A stretch of 64,000 bases of DNA from Pseudomonas putida (GTDB taxonomy: Bacteria; Pseudomonadota; Gammaproteobacteria; Pseudomonadales; Pseudomonadaceae), in assembly GCF_005080685.1 (NCBI RefSeq), contig NZ_CP039371.1, forward strand, positions 1,426,001 to 1,490,000, in the 5' to 3' direction. This document shows positions 24,683 to 38,186 of this stretch, piece by piece. Made by a program: the position numbers and the translations under genes. Position 1 is the stretch's first letter, and each line of letters begins with the position of its first letter. The notes under the pieces were generated by a model. The model did no database searches, was not told the origin of the DNA, and saw only the letters and a list, made by a program, of their open reading frames with translations.

Positions 24683-26025
24683 TCCGCTCGCTGCGGGTAC
24701 GCCTGATGCTGGCCGGCACCGTGCTGGCCTTGCTGTTCATGCTGGCCATGCTGCCGGCCCTGCAGAAGGCCTTCAGCCTGGCCTTGCAGGAGTCGATCGA
24801 GCAGCGCCTGGCCTCGGACGTGACCACCTTGATCTCCGCGGCGCGCATCGAGCAGGCCCATCTGCAGATGCCCGACACACTGCCGGACGAGCGCTACAAC
24901 CTGCCGTACACCGGCCTGCTCGGCTACATCTTCGACCGTGACGGGCAACTGGTGTGGCGTTCCAAGGCCACCGTCGACAAGCACATCAACTACCGCCCCC
25001 GCTACGATGGGCGCGGCAACGAGTTCGCCCGTATTCACCAGGACGATGGCGAGGAATTCTTCGTCTATGACGTCGAGGTCAAGCTGCTCGGCGGGCAAAG
25101 CGCGGCCTACAGCATCGTCGCCCTGCAGCCGGTGCGGGAGTACGAACACACCCTCGATGGCCTGCGCGAAGACCTCTACCTGGGCTTTGGCGCGGCCTTG
25201 CTGACCTTGCTGGCGCTGCTCTGGGCCGGCCTGACCTGGGCGCTGCGTTCGTTGCGCCGGCTCAGCCTGGAACTGGACGAGGTCGAGACCGGGGCCCGCG
25301 ACGGGCTGAGCCGCGAGCACCCGCGTGAATTGCTACGTCTTACCGGTTCGCTGAACCGCCTGCTGCGCAGTGAGCGCGAACAGCGCCAGCGCTACCGGGA
25401 CTCGCTTGGCGACCTGGCGCACAGCCTGAAAACCCCCCTTGCAGTGTTGCAAGGGGTGGGTGAAAGCATGGTCCAGCGCAACGGCGAACGCGAGCAGGCA
25501 CGGGTACTGCAGACCCAGATCGAGCGCATGAGCCAACAGATCGATTACCAACTCCAGCGCGCCAGCTTGCGCAAAAGCGGGTTGGTGCGTCATTCGGTGC
25601 AATTGCGACCCGTGCTGGACAGCCTGTGCAGCACGCTGACCAAGGTCTACCGTGACAAGCAGGTGCGGGTGGATATCGAGGTGCCGCAGCAGGCCCAGGT
25701 GCCGATGGAGCAGGGCGCGTTGCTGGAATTGCTCGGTAACCTTCTGGAAAACGCCTATCGACTGTGCCTGGGGCAGGTCCGCGTGAGCCTGGAACAAGCG
25801 CCGGGCCGGATGGTGCTGGCGGTGGAGGATGACGGGCCAGGCGTGCCGGTCGACCAACGCGAGCGGATTCTCGAGCGCGGCGAGCGGCTGGACCGGCAGC
25901 ATCCGGGGCAGGGTATCGGCCTGGCGGTGGTCAAGGACATCGTCGAGAGCTACGACGCCCAGTTGAGCCTGGAGGATTCGCCGCTGGGTGGGGCGGCTTT
26001 CCGCATCACCTTTCATCTGGATTGA
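24679..26025 (+). CDS. phoQ: Sensor histidine kinase PhoQ
   Basis: A 448-residue inner-membrane kinase: N-terminal helix (about 9–30), periplasmic magnesium-sensing PAS-like domain with acidic residues (HQDDGEEFF), second helix (about 170–190), and HAMP. The H-box LAHSLKTPL has His at about 248, and the N and G boxes follow (GNLLENAYRL, EDDGPGVP). It is coupled to phoP by a 4-base overlap. Confidence 0.92.
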   Translation: MIRSLRVRLMLAGTVLALLFMLAMLPALQKAFSLALQESIEQRLASDVTTLISAARIEQAHLQMPDTLPDERYNLPYTGLLGYIFDRDGQLVWRSKATVDKHINYRPRYDGRGNEFARIHQDDGEEFFVYDVEVKLLGGQSAAYSIVALQPVREYEHTLDGLREDLYLGFGAALLTLLALLWAGLTWALRSLRRLSLELDEVETGARDGLSREHPRELLRLTGSLNRLLRSEREQRQRYRDSLGDLAHSLKTPLAVLQGVGESMVQRNGEREQARVLQTQIERMSQQIDYQLQRASLRKSGLVRHSVQLRPVLDSLCSTLTKVYRDKQVRVDIEVPQQAQVPMEQGALLELLGNLLENAYRLCLGQVRVSLEQAPGRMVLAVEDDGPGVPVDQRERILERGERLDRQHPGQGIGLAVVKDIVESYDAQLSLEDSPLGGAAFRITFHLD

Positions 26026-26030
26026 TGCGT

Positions 26031-26062
26031 AGCCTGTGCCGGCCCTTTCGCCGGTACAGGCT
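26031..26062 (+). terminator. Hairpin after phoQ
   Basis: AGCCTGT and ACAGGCT pair, with CCGGC/GCCGG inside, five bases after the phoQ stop. No T-run follows, so it is a weak terminator or a stabilising hairpin. Confidence 0.45.
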
Positions 26063-26074
26063 GAACACCTGCCA

Positions 26075-26129
26075 GGCGGATTCCCGCCAGCCCCCCTGTA
26101 CAAATCCCGCCATCGGGCGGAAATCCGCC
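26075..26129 (+). promoter_or_regulatory. Paired inverted repeats, possible activator sites for dctA
   Basis: GGCGGATTCCCGCC (26075–26088) and the perfect palindrome GGCGGAAATCCGCC (26116–26129) are centred 41 bases apart, about four helical turns. They lie 80–130 bases upstream of the sigma-54 promoter, where a DctD/MifR-type enhancer-binding protein would bind. The assignment is inference. Confidence 0.5.
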
Positions 26130-26207
26130 ATCATTCCTCAAGCAAATCGCCCCGTCCCAGGGCATTTTTCCCTTGTAAACACGGCCTCTGCACCCTCGCT
26201 GGGCATT

Positions 26208-26224
26208 TTGGCATCGCCCTTGCT
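26208..26224 (+). promoter_or_regulatory. Sigma-54 (RpoN) promoter of dctA
   Basis: TTGGCATCGCCCTTGCT fits the -24/-12 consensus, with exactly 10 bases between GG and GC. It leaves a leader of about 120 bases before the dctA ATG. Confidence 0.75.
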
Positions 26225-26296
26225 ATCAGTCTGGACAGAGGCCTGCGAAGGCAGCTCGAACACAACGACAAATCTCCCCAGGTGCAGGGGGGTTAG

Positions 26297-27679
<1,383 letters not shown>

Positions 27680-27698
27680 TCGTGATGCTGCAATGAAC

Positions 27699-27723
27699 AA
27701 GGCGACCCTCGGGTCGCCTTTTT
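27699..27723 (+). terminator. Rho-independent terminator of dctA
   Basis: AAGGCGACCC and GGGTCGCCTT pair around TC, followed by a T-run, 20 bases after the stop. Confidence 0.9.
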
Positions 27724-27751
27724 CATGCCTGTGAATCTTGCAGAGGCCCGA

Positions 27752-28246
27752 TCACTCGAAGCGGGTCTCACCGCTGTACACCAATATCTCCCGACACCGC
27801 CGGCACAGGTAGCGGCGCCCCTGGCGCACCAGCTTGTGGCGCTGCGCGGTGAACGGGAAATCGCTCTCCGGGCACGGGCAGCGATAGATGTAGCGGGTCA
27901 CCACGCGCCGCTGCACTTCATAGTTGTGGCAGCGGTTGGGCGGCAGTTCGTAGACGCCGCGCATGATCAGTTGCCATTCCTCGCCATGGGCCTGGATACG
28001 GTCGCCGAACAGTTGGTGGGCGACCAGGTGCGCCACTTCGTGGGCAACCGTCTGGCGCAGGAAGTCTTCCTGGTTTTCGCGGTACAGCTGCAGGTTGAAG
28101 CGCAGCAGGTTTTCGTGCAGGTGGGCGACGCCGGCCTTCTGGCCGCGCAGCTTGAAGCTGATTTCCGGGCGCGGGAAGGGGCGTTTGAAGAAGGTTTCGG
28201 CTTGTTGGTAACAGGTTTCGACGCGTTGCTTGAGCAGCTCGGGCAT
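27752..28246 (-). CDS. sprT: SprT-family zinc metalloprotease-like protein
   Basis: A 164-residue SprT-like protein with the zinc motif HEVAH (residues 69–73) and downstream HGEEW. A C-terminal zinc-ribbon follows (CPCPE, then CRRC). Family length is about 160–170 residues. The ATG at 28246 (MPELLKQRV) is the conserved start; a longer form from 28273 adds nine residues. Its biological role in bacteria is poorly known. It lies convergent to dctA. Confidence 0.87.
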   Translation of the reverse strand: MPELLKQRVETCYQQAETFFKRPFPRPEISFKLRGQKAGVAHLHENLLRFNLQLYRENQEDFLRQTVAHEVAHLVAHQLFGDRIQAHGEEWQLIMRGVYELPPNRCHNYEVQRRVVTRYIYRCPCPESDFPFTAQRHKLVRQGRRYLCRRCREILVYSGETRFE

Positions 28247-28326
28247 GGCAGGGTGGTTCTCCTCGAACGGCAATTATGCCGCAAGCCCCTTCAACCTGCC
28301 GAGCCGCTTGTCAGCGCACAGGCAAA

Positions 28327-28344
28327 GGCCGCTTTGCAGCGGCC
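28327..28344 (-). terminator. Terminator-like hairpin after the Yip1-family gene
   Basis: On the minus strand GGCCGC and GCGGCC pair around a short loop, followed by TTTGCC. It lies 46 bases after the stop of the gene at 28390. Confidence 0.55.
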
Positions 28345-28389
28345 CCTGGCTTGATGCTCCGGTGTCGGTCGATCTGTTCTGATGTGCAG

Positions 28390-28989
28390 CTAGTTGGTGT
28401 AGACGGGCCCCACGCCCAGTCCCCAGATGATCACGGTCGCGGCCATGATCGCCACCAGTACCACCAGCCCCACTGCCAGCACGGAGCTTGAGAACAGGAA
28501 GCCTTCATCCGATGGAATGTTCATGAAGGTCGGCAAGCCGACATACAACAGGTAGACGGTGTAGCAGATGGCCGCAGTACCGACCATCATGCCCAGCCAC
28601 AGGTGCGGGTACAGCGCCGCCAGGCCGCCGAGAAACAGCGGGGTGGCGGTGTAGGTGGCGAAGGCGACGCATTGGGCCATGGACGGGGTTGCGTCGTAGG
28701 TGCGCGCCATCCAGTGGATGAACGCCCCCATCACCGCTACCCCGGCGAGCATCGCCAGGTAGGACATGATGCTCATCCATAGCGCGCTTTCCATGGTCAG
28801 CATCACCGCTGGCCGACCGCCGATCACCCAGCCGACCTGGGTTGTGCCGATAAACGCCGAAACGGCAGGGATCGCCGCCAAAATCAAAGTATGGGTCAGG
28901 TACATGTGGCTGATGCTTTCTTCCTCGCCACGGATTTCCCGCCACTCCTGATCCGGATGGGTAAACAGCCCCACTACGTGATGAATCAT
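28390..28989 (-). CDS. Yip1-family integral membrane protein
   Basis: A 199-residue protein with five hydrophobic helices after a soluble N-terminus (MIHHVVGLFTHPDQEW), the usual opening of bacterial Yip1-domain proteins. GGAG precedes the ATG at 28989. No enzymatic motif is visible and its role is unknown. It is probably transcribed alone, divergent from ttcA. Confidence 0.78.
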   Translation of the reverse strand: MIHHVVGLFTHPDQEWREIRGEEESISHMYLTHTLILAAIPAVSAFIGTTQVGWVIGGRPAVMLTMESALWMSIMSYLAMLAGVAVMGAFIHWMARTYDATPSMAQCVAFATYTATPLFLGGLAALYPHLWLGMMVGTAAICYTVYLLYVGLPTFMNIPSDEGFLFSSSVLAVGLVVLVAIMAATVIIWGLGVGPVYTN

Positions 28990-29251
28990 GCCGGTCACTC
29001 CTCTCAGTGTTGCCAATCGCCCCCCACATGGAGCGCAAGCGGCCCGAGGCCAGGACACCGATGCAAGCGGTAATGTGGCCTTATGACGCAGTATAGGAAG
29101 CCGTACCCTGCACAAACCCGGCTTTTTAGAGCAAATTGCGCTGTCAATGCCCGGGCTGATTCCCTTGAAGTCTTTGACGGAATGCCTACAGCATCGCGCC
29201 GTTTGTGCGTAAAATACCCGCCTTTTGTCACACCTCGCGGATCCAAGCGCT

Positions 29252-30076
29252 ATGGGCACCCTCTCGGTCAACCAGAACAAACTGCAAAAACGCCTGCGTC
29301 GTCTCGCCGGCGAAGCCATCACCGACTACAACATGATCGAGGATGGCGACAAGGTCATGGTCTGCCTGTCCGGCGGCAAGGACAGCTACACCATGCTCGA
29401 CGTTCTGTTGCACCTGCAGAAGGTGGCGCCGATCACGTTCGACATCGTCGCGGTGAACATGGACCAGAAGCAGCCGGGCTTCCCCGAGCACGTGCTGCCG
29501 GCGTACCTGAAGGAACTGGGTGTCGAGTATCACATCGTCGAGAAGGACACCTACTCGGTAGTCAAGGAACTGGTGCCAGAGGGCAAGACCACCTGCTCGC
29601 TGTGCTCGCGCCTGCGTCGCGGCACCCTGTACACCTTCGCCGACGAGATCGGCGCGACCAAGATGGCGCTTGGGCACCACCGCGACGACATCGTCGAGAC
29701 CTTCTTCCTCAACATGTTCTTCAACGGTTCGCTCAAGGGCATGCCGCCGAAGCTGCGTGCCGACGATGGTCGCAACGTGGTGATCCGCCCGCTGGCGTAC
29801 TGCAGCGAGAAGGACATCCAGGCCTACTCGGACATGAAGGAATTCCCGATCATCCCGTGCAACCTCTGCGGCTCGCAGGAAAACCTGCAGCGCCAGGTGG
29901 TCAAGGACATGCTGGTGGAGTGGGAGCGCAAGCACCCGGGGCGTACCGAAAGCATCTTCCGCGCCCTGCAGAACGTGGCGCCGTCGCAGCTCGCCGACCG
30001 CAACCTGTTCGACTTCACCAGCCTGAAGATCGACGAGAGCGCCACCCCGCGCTTCCTCGACGTGCTGAACATCTGA
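29252..30076 (+). CDS. ttcA: tRNA 2-thiocytidine synthetase TtcA
   Basis: A 274-residue PP-loop enzyme that thiolates C32 of some tRNAs. The ATP loop SGGKDS is at residues 40–45. Cluster-binding cysteines are in CSLC (115 and 118) and CNLC (203 and 206). The ATG at 29252 gives the conserved [10 protein letters not shown]. The glycosylase gene begins 4 bases after its stop. Confidence 0.95.
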   Translation: MGTLSVNQNKLQKRLRRLAGEAITDYNMIEDGDKVMVCLSGGKDSYTMLDVLLHLQKVAPITFDIVAVNMDQKQPGFPEHVLPAYLKELGVEYHIVEKDTYSVVKELVPEGKTTCSLCSRLRRGTLYTFADEIGATKMALGHHRDDIVETFFLNMFFNGSLKGMPPKLRADDGRNVVIRPLAYCSEKDIQAYSDMKEFPIIPCNLCGSQENLQRQVVKDMLVEWERKHPGRTESIFRALQNVAPSQLADRNLFDFTSLKIDESATPRFLDVLNI

Positions 30077-30080
30077 GCCC

Positions 30081-30752
30081 ATGCGCGATTACCAGTGGCT
30101 GCATGAATACTGCCTGAACCGCTTCGGCTCGGCCCAGGCCCTCGAGGCCTTCCTGCCGCAGCCGCACACTCCGGCGCAGTTGCGCGACATCAGCGATGAT
30201 CGCTACCTGTCGACCCTGGCCCGGCGCGTGTTCCGCGCCGGGCTCAAGCACAGCCTGGTGGATGCCAAGTGGCCGGCGTTCGAGCAGGTGTTCTTTGGCT
30301 TCGATCCGGAGAAAGTGGTGTTGATGGGCGCCGAGCACCTGGAGAGGTTGATGCAGGACGAGCGCATCATCCGCCACCTGGGCAAGCTCAAGAGCGTACC
30401 GCGCAATGCCCAGATGATCCTCGACGTGACCAGGCAGAAGGGCAGCTTCGGCGCGTTCATCGCCGACTGGCCGGTGACCGATATCGTCGGCCTGTGGAAG
30501 TACCTGGCCAAGCATGGCAACCAGCTGGGTGGATTGTCGGCGCCGCGTTTCCTGCGCATGGTCGGCAAGGATACGTTCATCCCTACCGAGGACATGGCGG
30601 CGGCGTTGATTGCACAGAAGGTGATCGACAAGCAGCCGACCAGTCAGCGCGACCTGGCCCTGGTGCAGCAAGCGTTCAACCAGTGGCACGAGCAAAGCGG
30701 ACGACCGCTGTGCCAGTTGTCGGTGATGCTGGCGCATACCGTCAACCATTGA
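30081..30752 (+). CDS. DNA-3-methyladenine glycosylase I family protein
   Basis: A 223-residue protein of the adenine-glycosylase (Tag-like) family: WPAFEQVFFGFDP and IIRHLGKLKSVPRNAQ, then WPVTDIVGLW. Unlike classical Tag it lacks an obvious N-terminal Cys zinc ligand and the opening MxRCxW, so it belongs to a divergent branch. It is probably co-transcribed with ttcA. A role in removing alkylated bases is inferred from family. Confidence 0.78.
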   Translation: MRDYQWLHEYCLNRFGSAQALEAFLPQPHTPAQLRDISDDRYLSTLARRVFRAGLKHSLVDAKWPAFEQVFFGFDPEKVVLMGAEHLERLMQDERIIRHLGKLKSVPRNAQMILDVTRQKGSFGAFIADWPVTDIVGLWKYLAKHGNQLGGLSAPRFLRMVGKDTFIPTEDMAAALIAQKVIDKQPTSQRDLALVQQAFNQWHEQSGRPLCQLSVMLAHTVNH

Positions 30753-30765
30753 GTCCTGTGGCGTC

Positions 30766-30883
30766 CTCTTCGCGGGCAAGTCGCGGCGCCGAACCGCCGC
30801 TCCCACTGTGACTCCACAAGGTTCAATGGCGGTGCAAATCCTGTGGGAGCGGCGGCTCGGCGCCCCGACTCGCCCGCGAAGAA
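30766..30883. repeat. REP-type inverted repeat pair
   Basis: CTTCGCGGGCAAGTCGCGGC and GCCCGCGAAG pair at the ends, and GCCGCTCCCAC with GTGGGAGCGGC inside. It lies between the glycosylase gene and the DUF2069 gene. Confidence 0.75.
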
Positions 30884-30884
30884 A

Positions 30885-32246
<1,362 letters not shown>

Positions 32247-32331
32247 GTCGGTTCGCATCCAGCGGGGTGTGGCGGCTATTCTAACCATTGCGACTGACCC
32301 TTTCGCTTGAAACTTCGAGAAGGATTGACCC

Positions 32332-32796
32332 ATGGCAAGGCGTTTGGCAGCAGTATTGGCCATCACCGCGAGCCTGTTGCTCGGTGGTTGCGGTGCCGAC
32401 TACGGCGTGGACCAGCACGGCAACACGGTAAAGGCCGAACAGATCGACGGGCACTGGCTGGTGCTCAACTACTGGGCGGAATGGTGCGGCCCGTGCCGGA
32501 CCGAAATTCCCGAACTGAACACCGCAGCCAAGCAGTGGGAGGGGCAGGGCATCAAGGTGGTGGGGGTGAACTTCGATGGCTTGCAGGGCCAGGACCTGAA
32601 ACAGGCTGCCGACACCCTGGGCATCGGCTTCACCGTGCTCGCCCAGGACCCGGCCGAGCGCTACGACCTGCCGCGCAGCGAGGCGCTGCCGGTGACCTAC
32701 ATCATCGATGACAAGGGCAAGGTGCGTGAGCAACTGATGGGCGAGCAGACCCTGGAAGGGCTGCAGGCGAAGATCAAGGCACTCAAAGGCGCCTGA
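32332..32796 (+). CDS. TlpA-like thioredoxin-fold lipoprotein
   Basis: A 154-residue protein with a lipoprotein signal ending SLLLGGC (Cys20). A thioredoxin-like domain follows with the redox motif WCGPC (residues 51–55) and the cis-proline loop LPVTYIID. It acts outside the inner membrane as a disulfide reductase; the partner is unknown. Its stop is 23 bases from the stop of the convergent ubiquitin gene. Confidence 0.88.
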   Translation: MARRLAAVLAITASLLLGGCGADYGVDQHGNTVKAEQIDGHWLVLNYWAEWCGPCRTEIPELNTAAKQWEGQGIKVVGVNFDGLQGQDLKQAADTLGIGFTVLAQDPAERYDLPRSEALPVTYIIDDKGKVREQLMGEQTLEGLQAKIKALKGA

Positions 32797-32819
32797 TCTC
32801 GTGGGCCTGAGGGATTGGA

Positions 32820-33050
32820 CTAACCTCCGCGCAGCCTCAGTACCAACTCAAGAGTCGACTCTCTCTGAATGTTGTAATCAAAGAGAGTCCTTCCATCTTC
32901 AAGCTGCTTATCAGCATAAATGAGCCGCTGCTGATCTGGCGGAATGCCTTCTTGGTCCTCGATTTTCGCCTTGACGTCCTCAACCTTGTCACCAGGCTCG
33001 ACTTCAACTGTGAAGGTCTTACCGGTGAGTGTCGACACGAAGATCTTCAT
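32820..33050 (-). CDS. Ubiquitin (eukaryote-type, 76 residues, mature C-terminus)
   Basis: A complete ubiquitin, from [13 protein letters not shown] through [20 protein letters not shown] to LRLRGG followed directly by TAG. My residue-by-residue alignment to human ubiquitin gives 61 of 76 identities and no gaps. Kept: Leu8, Ile44 and Val70 of the binding patch, Lys11, 27, 29 and 48, Arg42, Arg72, and the C-terminal Gly-Gly, already exposed without processing. Changed: Lys6 to Ser, Lys33 to Gln, Lys63 to Arg, His68 to Glu; new Lys at 2 and 22. AGGTG lies 7 bases before the ATG. The gene has 115 G+C in 231 bases (49.8%) and uses AGG, AGA and GGA codons, unlike its neighbours. It lies 147 bases downstream of the META-domain gene on the same strand. 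No conjugation enzymes or peptidases are in the window. Horizontal gain from a eukaryote is the likely origin; function is unknown. Confidence 0.95.
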   Translation of the reverse strand: MKIFVSTLTGKTFTVEVEPGDKVEDVKAKIEDQEGIPPDQQRLIYADKQLEDGRTLFDYNIQRESTLELVLRLRGG

Positions 33051-33197
33051 GTCAGTGCACCTATCGATGAATGAGCAACAACTATCAACCTGCTGTTGCT
33101 CTCCAGCAACTGGCAAAACTGTCAGGTATTCCTTGGCTTGATCGCGGTGTCAGCCCATTGCCGAGCTTGCATGATCGGCCACGTTCAAGCGAGCGGC

Positions 33198-33602
33198 TCA
33201 GCCTTCCTCAGGCCAGAACCGCAACGGCTTGCCCTCGGCCGGCCAGAAACGCAGCTGCTCGACTGGCGACACATCCCAGCGCTGCACCGTCTCCAACGCC
33301 TGGAGGAAGCGCGCTTCCTGTTCCATCAACGCTGGGGCGCAGAGCTTGCGGGTCTTGCCGACCTTGCCGAAGCTCAGGTGCTCGCCGTCCAGGGTGTAGG
33401 GCGCGAACCAGTGGTTGCAGCCGGCATTGCCGTACGCCCGGCCATCGCTGGCCAAGGTCAGGGTCAGGTGGCTGTAGTCGATCAACGGCCGTTCGCCGAT
33501 CCACTCCAGCACATAGCTGCGCTCCTGCTGCAGCTTGGAGGGTTCAGCCGCGCAGCCTAGCAGGCCGGTGGCGATCAGCACGCCGGTCAGCACATTCTTC
33601 AC
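33198..33602 (-). CDS. META-domain lipoprotein
   Basis: A 134-residue protein starting at a GTG with AGGAG 8 bases upstream. The signal ends TGLLGC (Cys17). The mature part has the META/HslJ-like pattern: WIGERPLIDYSHLTLTL and AYGNAGCNHWFAPYT, then a late MEQEARFLQAL helix. Such proteins are envelope-stress or heat-related lipoproteins. It overlaps the upstream gene by 4 bases. The 147 bases between it and the ubiquitin gene contain no other feature I recognise. Confidence 0.82.
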   Translation of the reverse strand: MKNVLTGVLIATGLLGCAAEPSKLQQERSYVLEWIGERPLIDYSHLTLTLASDGRAYGNAGCNHWFAPYTLDGEHLSFGKVGKTRKLCAPALMEQEARFLQALETVQRWDVSPVEQLRFWPAEGKPLRFWPEEG

Positions 33603-34036
33603 TCGGCGCTCTCCTGGCAACGCGGGCATAGGTGCTTCTCGCCCTGGCTGGCCCAGCCCAGTTCGGCGATGCGTGCGGTCGCGGCCGGCTGGCGGGCTTT
33701 TTTCCCGAGCTTGGCGTCGACGGCGAACTCGAAGTCCAGCAGCGCCTCGCAGCGGTCACAGGCGACCTGCCAGTTGAGGATCTCCAGTTCGTTGAACACA
33801 GGGCCCGTGGCCACGGCGACCCACTGACCGCGTGGGTTGATCAGGTGGCGCACGCTTTCCACGGTCAGGCGCATGGCCAGGTCCTTGCTGCCCTTGAGGG
33901 TGACCAGCAGGACGTCGCCCTTGTGCATCGAGCCGCCATTGCCGGTGACCTGGTAGCGGCCCGGCACCAGTGCACGGCACTCGATCAGGGTGTGTTGCGG
34001 GTTGAAGAGGGTGTAACGGAAATCGTGCTCGACCAT
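33599..34036 (-). CDS. Conserved hypothetical protein with paired CxxC motifs
   Basis: A 145-residue soluble protein. Residues 1–90 are beta-rich (SMHKGDVLLVTLKG). The C-terminal part has CDRC and, near the end, CPRC, a plausible zinc ribbon. No family name is recognised. It is coupled to the META gene by a 4-base overlap and follows ldhA on the same strand after 31 bases. Confidence 0.65.
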   Translation of the reverse strand: MVEHDFRYTLFNPQHTLIECRALVPGRYQVTGNGGSMHKGDVLLVTLKGSKDLAMRLTVESVRHLINPRGQWVAVATGPVFNELEILNWQVACDRCEALLDFEFAVDAKLGKKARQPAATARIAELGWASQGEKHLCPRCQESAE

Positions 34037-34067
34037 GGGTCCTCCAGAAATGCCGCGTATCCTAGCA

Positions 34068-35057
34068 TCAACCCGTGACCAGATTCTGCGGATTACCCGC
34101 CGCCCAGCGGATGATGTTGTCGAGCGTGGTGGCGGCGATCGCGTCCAGCGCTTCGCGGGTGAGAAACGCCTGGTGCGCGGTGACGATCACATTGGGGAAG
34201 GTCAGCAGCCGGGCCAGGACATCGTCCTGCAGGGGCAGGTCCGAGCGGTCCTCGAAAAACAACTGCGCTTCCTCTTCATAGACATCCAGGCCGAGGTAGC
34301 CAAGCTGACCGCTTTTCAGCGCGTCGATCAGTGCCGGCGTGTCGACCAGCGCGCCACGCCCGGTGTTGATCAACATCGCGCCAGGCTGCAGCTCGGCCAG
34401 GCTGCGGGCGTTGATCAGGTGCTTGGTCTGCTCGGTCAGCGGGCAGTGCAGGCTGATGATCCTGGACTGGCGCAGCAGCTCGGGCAGTTCCAGGTAACGC
34501 GCGCCGAGGGCCAGCAGCTCGGGATTGGGGTAGGGGTCGTAGGCCTGCAACTGGCAGCCGAAGCCGGCCATGATGCGGGCGAAGGCCACGCCGATCTGGC
34601 CGGTGCCGACCACGCCCACGGTCTTGCCATGCAGGTCGAAGCCGGTCAGCCCGTGCAGGGTGAAGTCGCCTTCGCGGGTGCGGTTGTAGGCGCGGTGCAG
34701 GCGCCGGTTCAGGGCCAGGATCAGCGCCACGGCGTGTTCGGCCACGGCGTGTGGCGAGTAGGCTGGCACCCGCACCACGGCCAGGCCCAGGCGCTGCGCG
34801 GCCACCAGGTCGACATGGTTGTAGCCGGCCGAGCGCAGGGCGATCAGCTGGGTGCCACCGGCGGCCAGGCGTTCCAGTACCGGCGCGTCCAGTTCGTCGT
34901 TGATGAAGGCGCACACCACCTCGTAGCCTTGGGCCAGGGCGGCGGTGTCGAGGGTCAGGCGGGCCGATTGGAAGTGCAGGTCCAGGGCGCGGTCGCTGGC
35001 GGCCTGGGTGAAGGTTTCCTGGTCGTAGTGCTGGCTGCTGAACAACAGGGCGCGCAT
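34068..35057 (-). CDS. ldhA: D-lactate dehydrogenase / 2-hydroxyacid dehydrogenase LdhA
   Basis: A 329-residue fermentative D-lactate dehydrogenase type. It has NAD-binding GTGQIG in VGVVGTGQIGVAF, catalytic Arg in ALRSAGYNHVD, and the Glu/His pair region toward VIVTAHQAF. The protein opens with MRALLFSSQHYDQETF. It interconverts pyruvate and D-lactate with NADH in the cytosol. The next gene on this strand, upstream, is gacS, separated by a REP pair. Confidence 0.92.
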   Translation of the reverse strand: MRALLFSSQHYDQETFTQAASDRALDLHFQSARLTLDTAALAQGYEVVCAFINDELDAPVLERLAAGGTQLIALRSAGYNHVDLVAAQRLGLAVVRVPAYSPHAVAEHAVALILALNRRLHRAYNRTREGDFTLHGLTGFDLHGKTVGVVGTGQIGVAFARIMAGFGCQLQAYDPYPNPELLALGARYLELPELLRQSRIISLHCPLTEQTKHLINARSLAELQPGAMLINTGRGALVDTPALIDALKSGQLGYLGLDVYEEEAQLFFEDRSDLPLQDDVLARLLTFPNVIVTAHQAFLTREALDAIAATTLDNIIRWAAGNPQNLVTG

Positions 35058-35102
35058 GGTGAAACTCCTCGAGCATGAGATTCAGGAACGCCGCGACCAG
35101 GT

Positions 35103-35217
35103 GTGGGAGCGGCCTTGTGTCGCGAAGGGGCCGCAGCGCGGCCCCACGATATCAGTTGCGCTATAGCTATTGCCGGGCCGCGTCGCGGCCCTTTCGCGAC
35201 ACGAGGCCGCTCCCACA
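35103..35217. repeat. REP-type inverted repeat pair
   Basis: GTGGGAGCGGCCTTGTGTCG and the facing CGACACGAGGCCGCTCCCAC differ by one base. The inner GGGGCCGC.GCGCGGCCC arms pair too. This is the same family as 22229–22341 and the single arm within tagF. Confidence 0.85.
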
Positions 35218-35238
35218 GAGGCTTCGCAGCCCGCCACT

Positions 35239-37995
<2,757 letters not shown>

Positions 37996-38186
37996 ACCTG
38001 TCTCCTGTCATGTGCCTGCACACCGCCTGCGTGGCGGATCAAAGCGGAAAGTTACTCCGCTCGCCGATGTAATGCACTCATTTGTATTTCATATCGTTTC
38101 TCGTGGCGGGCGTTGGTCGATGGGCTGTTGCCTGGATGTCTTGCATGCACAATAATTGCGCAATTGAGAATGCATGGCAGTTGCCA

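Noticed and set aside
32820..33116. 98-residue form of ubiquitin with an N-terminal extension
   Set aside because: The extension lacks a ribosome site and resembles no leader, while ATG 33050 gives the exact ubiquitin N-terminus and has AGGTG upstream.
33071..33631. Plus-strand frame spanning the ubiquitin upstream region and the META gene
   Set aside because: Arg/Ser-rich shadow of the META-domain gene; no start signal.
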